A stretch of 18,540 bases of DNA from Christensenella sp. UBA1214 (GTDB taxonomy: Bacteria; Bacillota; Clostridia; Christensenellales; CAG-138), in NCBI GenBank assembly GCA_002309375.1, contig DBXK01000013.1, forward strand, positions 10,857 through 29,396. The letters are read 5' to 3'. Position 1 is the stretch's first letter. Every line of letters begins with the position of its first letter. Positions 14,481-18,540 of this stretch are shown piece after piece. Position numbers and translations under genes: made by a program. The notes under the pieces are model-generated. The model was not told the DNA's origin, searched no databases, and saw nothing but the letters and a program-made list of their open reading frames with translations.

Positions 14481-15923
14481 ATGGACAGAACAAGCGTTAT
14501 TTTCGGCAATCCGATCGATGCGAAAACGATCAAGAAGGCCGGAAAAAGCAAGGCCAAGTTTATAAAGAAATTCGGCGACGACACGAAAAAGACCTATCAC
14601 CTCGGTCTGAAGCCGATCGACGAGATCCCGGAGCTCGGGATTCAAAACCTCGTCCACGCCGAAACGCCGCTCACTCTCCCGGAAAAGCCGCTGATCGTCG
14701 GCAATATCCGCATGGGCTTCGGGCACTACCGCATCGCGATGGCGATCGCCTCCTGCGCGAAGCATCTCGGCCGCACGCCCGTCTGGTTCGACCTTGCATC
14801 CTTCGACGCGACCGGCTCGAAGATGATCCGCCATCAGAACGATCTTTATTCCACCGGCTCCAAGCTCTCCCAGAAGATCGGCCTTTTCAACAAGCTCGTC
14901 TGGGAGCCGCTGAACAGCGAGGGCTTCCGCAAGATCACCTATAACGCGACCGACCAGAAGAACGCGGAGCTGCTCGTTCCGCTCTATGGCGACCTCCCCA
15001 AGGACGTCCCCTTCGTCGGCACGCACGTCTGGCCGAGCCAGGGCGCTGTTCACGCGGGGCTGACCCACGTTGTGAACGCGATCCCCGACAACTGGCCGAT
15101 GGGCCTGCACCTTGCCGAGGGCTCGATCCATACCGTCCAGACGCCCTTCGCCTACCTCGGCTACAAAAAGCTCAACGGCATGGCAAAGAAGCCCCTGAAG
15201 CCGATGCCGGACGATGCGCTGCGCTGCGTCGGGCACTATATCGACCACGAGCTCGTTTCGAACGTCGAGCACGACTGCGCGCTGAGGATCGAACGGCTTG
15301 AAACCGGCGCTCCGATCCGCTTCCTGATGACGGTCGGCGGCGCGGGCGCGGGCGGAGATCTCTACCTCGCGATGGCGAAGCACCTCCTTCCCTACGTCAA
15401 GGCGGGCAAGGCTGCGCTGATGATCAACTTCGGCGACCATCTCACGATGTGGGAGGTCTTCAAAAAGAAGCTGCCGGAGCTCACGAACCGGTGCACGACC
15501 TATTTCAACGATTACGACGGCCTCAAGAAATGGGCGGAAACGCTCGACGCTTCCCGCGAGGGCGGCATAACGGCGTTCTGCCACGACGATATCTTCGAGG
15601 CGGTCTATTCCACGAACCTTTTGATGCGCAAATGCGACGTGCTGATCACGAAGCCCTCCGAGCTCGCGTTCTACCCCGTTCCGAAGCTCATGATGCGCCA
15701 TATCGGCGGGCATGAGGTCTACGGCGCGATCTATGCGCGCGAGATCGGCGATTCGACCTTCGAATGCGAAACGGCGCCCGCGCTCTGCGAGATGATCGAC
15801 ACGCTCGTGAGCGACAAGGCGATCCTCAAAAAGCTCTGCAGGCGCATCGTCGAGCTCAAGAACGCGCATTTCTACGACGGCGGCTACGAGGTCGTCCGCC
15901 TCGCTGTCGAAGGCGTTAAGTAA
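14481..15923 (+). CDS. Unrecognised protein with GT-B / GT28-like features
   Basis: A 480-aa soluble protein that I cannot name. Three stretches resemble the glycosyltransferase-B fold of MurG and diacylglycerol galactosyltransferases: NIRMGFGHYRIAMAIASCAK (75-94) like the N-terminal GxGH loop; IRFLMTVGGAGAGGD (279-293) like the glycine-rich start of the second Rossmann domain; and KCDVLITKPSELAFYP (384-399) then HIGGHE (407-412) like the nucleotide-sugar-binding half. No signal peptide or clear membrane segment. It sits 20 bases after the symporter and 14 before the alpha-galactosidase, clearly in one operon, with GAAAGG as ribosome site. A glycosyltransferase or phosphorylase acting on galactosides or an effector is possible. 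Function is not known; the fold call is moderate. Confidence 0.75.
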   Translation: MDRTSVIFGNPIDAKTIKKAGKSKAKFIKKFGDDTKKTYHLGLKPIDEIPELGIQNLVHAETPLTLPEKPLIVGNIRMGFGHYRIAMAIASCAKHLGRTPVWFDLASFDATGSKMIRHQNDLYSTGSKLSQKIGLFNKLVWEPLNSEGFRKITYNATDQKNAELLVPLYGDLPKDVPFVGTHVWPSQGAVHAGLTHVVNAIPDNWPMGLHLAEGSIHTVQTPFAYLGYKKLNGMAKKPLKPMPDDALRCVGHYIDHELVSNVEHDCALRIERLETGAPIRFLMTVGGAGAGGDLYLAMAKHLLPYVKAGKAALMINFGDHLTMWEVFKKKLPELTNRCTTYFNDYDGLKKWAETLDASREGGITAFCHDDIFEAVYSTNLLMRKCDVLITKPSELAFYPVPKLMMRHIGGHEVYGAIYAREIGDSTFECETAPALCEMIDTLVSDKAILKKLCRRIVELKNAHFYDGGYEVVRLAVEGVK

Positions 15924-15937
15924 CGAAAGGAGTTACG

Positions 15938-17551
15938 ATGCAGGCTCCCGAGAAATACAGCTACATCATCCGCACTTCCGCCGGGAAATTCGAAGGAAGC
16001 GGAAAAATCGATTTCGGCCGTCTCCCCGGCGGTGCGAAGGGCAGCATCCTTTTCATCTCCGAAGCCCTCGAGGACGCGGTGATCGAATCGGCGGAGCTTG
16101 AGATCGGGCTTTCCGCCGCCGACGCGCATATCTTCATGAACGGCTTCCAGACCTGGACCTACTGCCCGGAATACACCGCGAAGGATAAGATCCGCGGCCT
16201 CCACGGCCTTCCGAAGAAGATCGTGGACGCCTGGTCCCTCGACCGCTACGGCGACTATCATTTCGTGGATTATCCCAACAAAAAGGGCATTTTTCACGGC
16301 GAATCGTACTGCTATTTCCGCGTCGGCGAAAGGTTCCTGCTGATCGCCTCGACCAACGAATACTACGGCTATACGCTGCTGAACTACGACGCGAATACCG
16401 AAAAGCTGACCGTCCGCCGCGACTGCGAAGGGCTCCGGATGACGGGTCAGTTCCCCGCCTTCCAGCTTTTCATCGCCGAGGGGACCGAGGACGAGGTCTT
16501 CGACGCCTGGTTCGGTTCGATGCACAAAAAGCGCATCCCCGCTGAGCGCATCGCCGGTTATTCGAGCTGGTACAACCGCTATCAGAACATCACCGAGCAG
16601 ACCATCGGCGAGGATCTTATCGGCTGCGCGAAGGTCATGAAGCCGGGCGATCTTTTCCAGATCGACGACGGCTGGGAGCCCTTCGTCGGCGACTGGCTGG
16701 AGCCGGACAAGGCGAAATTCCCGAACGGCATGCGCGCCGCCGCCGATGCGATCCACGCAAAGGGCTATAAGGCCGGCCTCTGGCTCGCGCCGTTCGTTGC
16801 GCAGAAGGATTCGAAGCTCGTGAAGGAGCATCCGGACTGGCTGCTCAAGCACAACGGCGAGCCCTGGCTCAACGGCTCCAACTGGGGCGGCTTCTATTCG
16901 CTCGATATCGACAACAAGGAGGTCCGCGCCTATCTTTCGGAAGTTTTCAGGAAGGTCTTCATCGAATGGAGATTCGACCTTGTGAAGCTCGATTTCCTTT
17001 ACGGCGCCGCTCCCTTCGGAACGGAAAAGGAGACCCGCGCGGGCAGGATGATCAACGCGATGCAGCTGCTCCGCACCTATTGCGGAAGCCATCCGATCCT
17101 CGGCTGCGGCGTGCCGGTGATGCCGGCGTTCGGCCTTGTGGAATACTGCCGCGTGAGCTGCGACGTCGGTCTCGACTGGAACGACAAGCCCTGGATGCGC
17201 CTCACCCACCGCGAGCGCGTTTCCACCCGCCAGGCGATGGGCAACTCGGTCTTCCGCCGCCAGCTGAACGGCCGCGCCTATCTCAGCGACCCGGACGTCT
17301 TCTTCCTGCGCGAGGATAATATCAAGCTCACGCCCGAGCAGAAGCTCAAGCTCGGCAGGCTCAACGCCCTCATGGGCGGCGTGCTGCTGACCTCCGACAA
17401 TATGGGCGATTACGGCCCGGAGCAGCTCCGGCAATACAACGAGCTGCTTGCGCTGCGCGGCGCCAAGGTCACCGGCGTCGAGGTCAACGGCAAGGAGATC
17501 GCCGTTCGGTATGAGTTCAACGGCAGGCAGGACGAAATAAGATTCAAATGA
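15938..17551 (+). CDS. GH36-type alpha-galactosidase
   Basis: A 537-aa cytoplasmic enzyme (no signal peptide) with a beta-sandwich N-terminal region (about 1-200) and a TIM barrel. Clan GH-D motifs are present: SSWYNRY (209-215), FQIDDGWE (240-247), GLWLAPF (280-286), the nucleophile Asp352 in LVKLDFLYG and the acid/base Asp409 in YCRVSCDVGLDW. These enzymes cleave terminal alpha-1,6-galactose from melibiose, raffinose and related sugars. It is shorter than the classical GH36 proteins of about 700 residues, with a small C-terminal part. AGGAG lies five bases before ATG. It is the last gene of the symporter operon and a terminator follows. A related GH-D activity, such as on another alpha-galactoside, cannot be excluded. 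Confidence 0.9.
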   Translation: MQAPEKYSYIIRTSAGKFEGSGKIDFGRLPGGAKGSILFISEALEDAVIESAELEIGLSAADAHIFMNGFQTWTYCPEYTAKDKIRGLHGLPKKIVDAWSLDRYGDYHFVDYPNKKGIFHGESYCYFRVGERFLLIASTNEYYGYTLLNYDANTEKLTVRRDCEGLRMTGQFPAFQLFIAEGTEDEVFDAWFGSMHKKRIPAERIAGYSSWYNRYQNITEQTIGEDLIGCAKVMKPGDLFQIDDGWEPFVGDWLEPDKAKFPNGMRAAADAIHAKGYKAGLWLAPFVAQKDSKLVKEHPDWLLKHNGEPWLNGSNWGGFYSLDIDNKEVRAYLSEVFRKVFIEWRFDLVKLDFLYGAAPFGTEKETRAGRMINAMQLLRTYCGSHPILGCGVPVMPAFGLVEYCRVSCDVGLDWNDKPWMRLTHRERVSTRQAMGNSVFRRQLNGRAYLSDPDVFFLREDNIKLTPEQKLKLGRLNALMGGVLLTSDNMGDYGPEQLRQYNELLALRGAKVTGVEVNGKEIAVRYEFNGRQDEIRFK

Positions 17552-17566
17552 TCCGATAAAGCAAAA

Positions 17567-17599
17567 GGCCCGCGGAGATCCCGCGGGTCTTGTTATTTT
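17567..17599. terminator. Bidirectional terminator between GH36 and GH2 genes
   Basis: CCCGCGG (17569-17575) and CCGCGGG (17581-17587) form a GC-rich stem around AGATC, extended by two pairs. T-rich sequence follows on the plus strand (TTGTTATTTT) and CCTTTTGCTTT on the minus strand, so it can end both convergent transcripts. Confidence 0.85.
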
Positions 17600-17619
17600 G
17601 GAGTGATGGCCGAACGGAC

Positions 17620-17637
17620 ATTGCGAGCGAAGCGAGC
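17620..17637. repeat. Short GCGAGC direct repeat element
   Basis: ATTGCGAGCGAAGCGAGC holds two GCGAGC units three bases apart, between the terminator and the GH2 stop. It resembles short dispersed intergenic repeats seen in many bacteria; only one copy is visible here, so a genome-wide repeat is not shown. Confidence 0.35.
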
Positions 17638-17641
17638 CCGC

Positions 17642-18540
17642 TCACTTTACCGTGAACTCTATCCTCACCTTTTTCCCGTTTTCCGCCGTGAGGATGAGCG
17701 CCGCTTCCCCGCTTTTCCCGGTCGTTCGGACGAATGTGCCGCCCGTTCCGCCGCGCAGCATCGCCGTTTCCGGCCCGATCAGCGCGATCGGCCCCTCGGT
17801 CTCGAGCTTCACGCCGCCCTGATAAAAAGGCAGCACGTTCCCGTTCTGGTCGCGCATGGAGAGGCGCATGAGCGCCGCGTCATAGCTTGCTCCTTCTTCG
17901 AGCAAATTGCTGCTCGCCTCCGCGTGCAGGCGGATCGAAAGCACGGGGCTCTTTGTCACGGTCTTGACGACCTTCCCGTTCTTCAAGGCCTCGAAGCGGT
18001 ATTCCGTCGCCTCGTCGCCCCAGTTGCTGTTGTATTTGCCGTAGAGCGCGTAGGCGTCCGAAAAGCTCATACGGTAGCGCAGCATCAGCCAGCCCGCCTC
18101 CGCGAGCTGCTTCTTTTTGAGGTGCGAAAAGCCGTGCTGCGAAGAGTAATTGATCAGATCCTTGACGTATCTCGCCTGCCTCGGCTTGAAATCCTCGTTC
18201 TTCTCGATCCGGTCGCCGATGAAATCCGTGATCTCGATCGGCGGATGCGGAAGGTGCTTATAGGGCGAATCCTTTTTGAACGCCTCGCTGACGAAATCGC
18301 CGTTCTTGTACATTTTCACGGAATCGGCGTTCGTGAAGGCGAAGAGCCGCCCCCGGTTCGCGGCGGGATGCTCGCCGATATCCATGAGCGAACTGACCTC
18401 GAGCGCGTCTTTTTCGTCCTGCTGGGAGAAATAGACCTCCGCGGCGAGCTTTTTGTTGCGGAACATATCGGTCACGCCGTGGTAGCAGATCCGATCGCCG
18501 CTGCCGAAATCCCGGTGGGTGTTGTAATCGAACATGCACC
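17642..18540 (-). CDS. Glycoside hydrolase family 2 protein, C-terminal part (runs off the right edge)
   Basis: The last 299 codons of a larger gene whose start lies beyond base 18540; the frame is open past the Met at 18533-18535. CMFDYNTHRDFGSGDRICYH and the following GVTDMFRNKKLAAEVYFSQQ are typical of the end of the GH2 TIM barrel. The rest is beta-rich: residues after LFAFTNADSVKMYKNGDFV resemble the following Ig-like domain, and the C-terminus (GGTGGTFVRTTGKSGEAALI) looks like an added sandwich domain of many beta-galactosidases. The catalytic Glu residues would lie mostly upstream, so activity (beta-galactosidase, beta-glucuronidase or other) cannot be decided. It is convergent with the GH36 operon and shares its terminator. 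Confidence 0.85.
   Translation of the reverse strand, partial: CMFDYNTHRDFGSGDRICYHGVTDMFRNKKLAAEVYFSQQDEKDALEVSSLMDIGEHPAANRGRLFAFTNADSVKMYKNGDFVSEAFKKDSPYKHLPHPPIEITDFIGDRIEKNEDFKPRQARYVKDLINYSSQHGFSHLKKKQLAEAGWLMLRYRMSFSDAYALYGKYNSNWGDEATEYRFEALKNGKVVKTVTKSPVLSIRLHAEASSNLLEEGASYDAALMRLSMRDQNGNVLPFYQGGVKLETEGPIALIGPETAMLRGGTGGTFVRTTGKSGEAALILTAENGKKVRIEFTVK

Noticed and set aside
12880..14493. Minus-strand open frame opposite the symporter
   Set aside because: Its composition (runs of Asp, Glu, His, Arg) is the reverse complement of membrane-helix codons; no ribosome site.
14427..17434. Two long minus-strand open frames opposite the GT-B-like and GH36 genes
   Set aside because: Both are high-GC codon shadows of genes with clear motifs and ribosome sites.

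Overview
The window looks like chromosomal DNA from a fairly GC-rich Clostridia-type member of the Bacillota, probably an uncultured gut or rumen organism. This rests on strong AGGAGG ribosome sites, sigma-A-type promoters, short intergenic gaps, Gram-positive-style lipoprotein signals and the overall gene families. No rRNA, tRNA, CRISPR array, insertion sequence or phage gene was seen, and no gene-free stretch exceeds 300 bases.

Layout: (1) 1-4494 holds unrelated housekeeping and envelope genes: the N-terminal part of an Old Yellow Enzyme-type flavin oxidoreductase, a YkuD-type L,D-transpeptidase lipoprotein, a divergent flavodoxin, a transglutaminase-like lipoprotein with a PEPT-repeat linker, and an HD-domain phosphohydrolase. 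(2) 4513-10920 is a compact gene cluster with the composition of a ribosomally made, modified peptide (RiPP) system. Read on the minus strand from a consensus promoter (TTGACA-16-TATAAT) the order is HPr-kinase-like kinase, 59-aa precursor-like peptide, radical SAM/SPASM maturase, PqqD-type leader-binding protein, S24/S26 signal-peptidase-like protein and an ABC exporter, closed by a terminator. A nucleotidyltransferase (NTP_transf_5 type) faces away from the same control region on the plus strand. (3) 10924-11535 is pyroglutamyl-peptidase I. (4) 11694-17551 is a galactoside-use block: galactokinase, a GPH-family sugar:cation symporter, an unrecognised GT-B-like protein and a GH36 alpha-galactosidase. 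(5) The window ends inside a GH2 glycosidase on the minus strand.

How they work together: in the RiPP-like operon the PqqD-type protein would present the precursor to the radical SAM enzyme, the kinase and nucleotidyltransferase could add further modifications, the S26-like protease could remove the leader (the ABC protein has no C39 peptidase domain), and the ABC protein would export the product. The short peptide has a charged leader-like N-terminus and a Gly/Asn/Asp-rich C-terminus ending in Cys-Cys-Asn; it uses a GTG start and is easily missed. A 14-bp hairpin between it and the maturase buries the maturase's only ribosome-site-like sequence, which would favour more precursor than enzyme. 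In the galactoside block the symporter would import an alpha-galactoside such as melibiose, the GH36 enzyme would release galactose, and GalK would phosphorylate it. The GT-B-like protein in that operon has no assigned job.

Functions are read from motifs and gene order only; no database search was possible.
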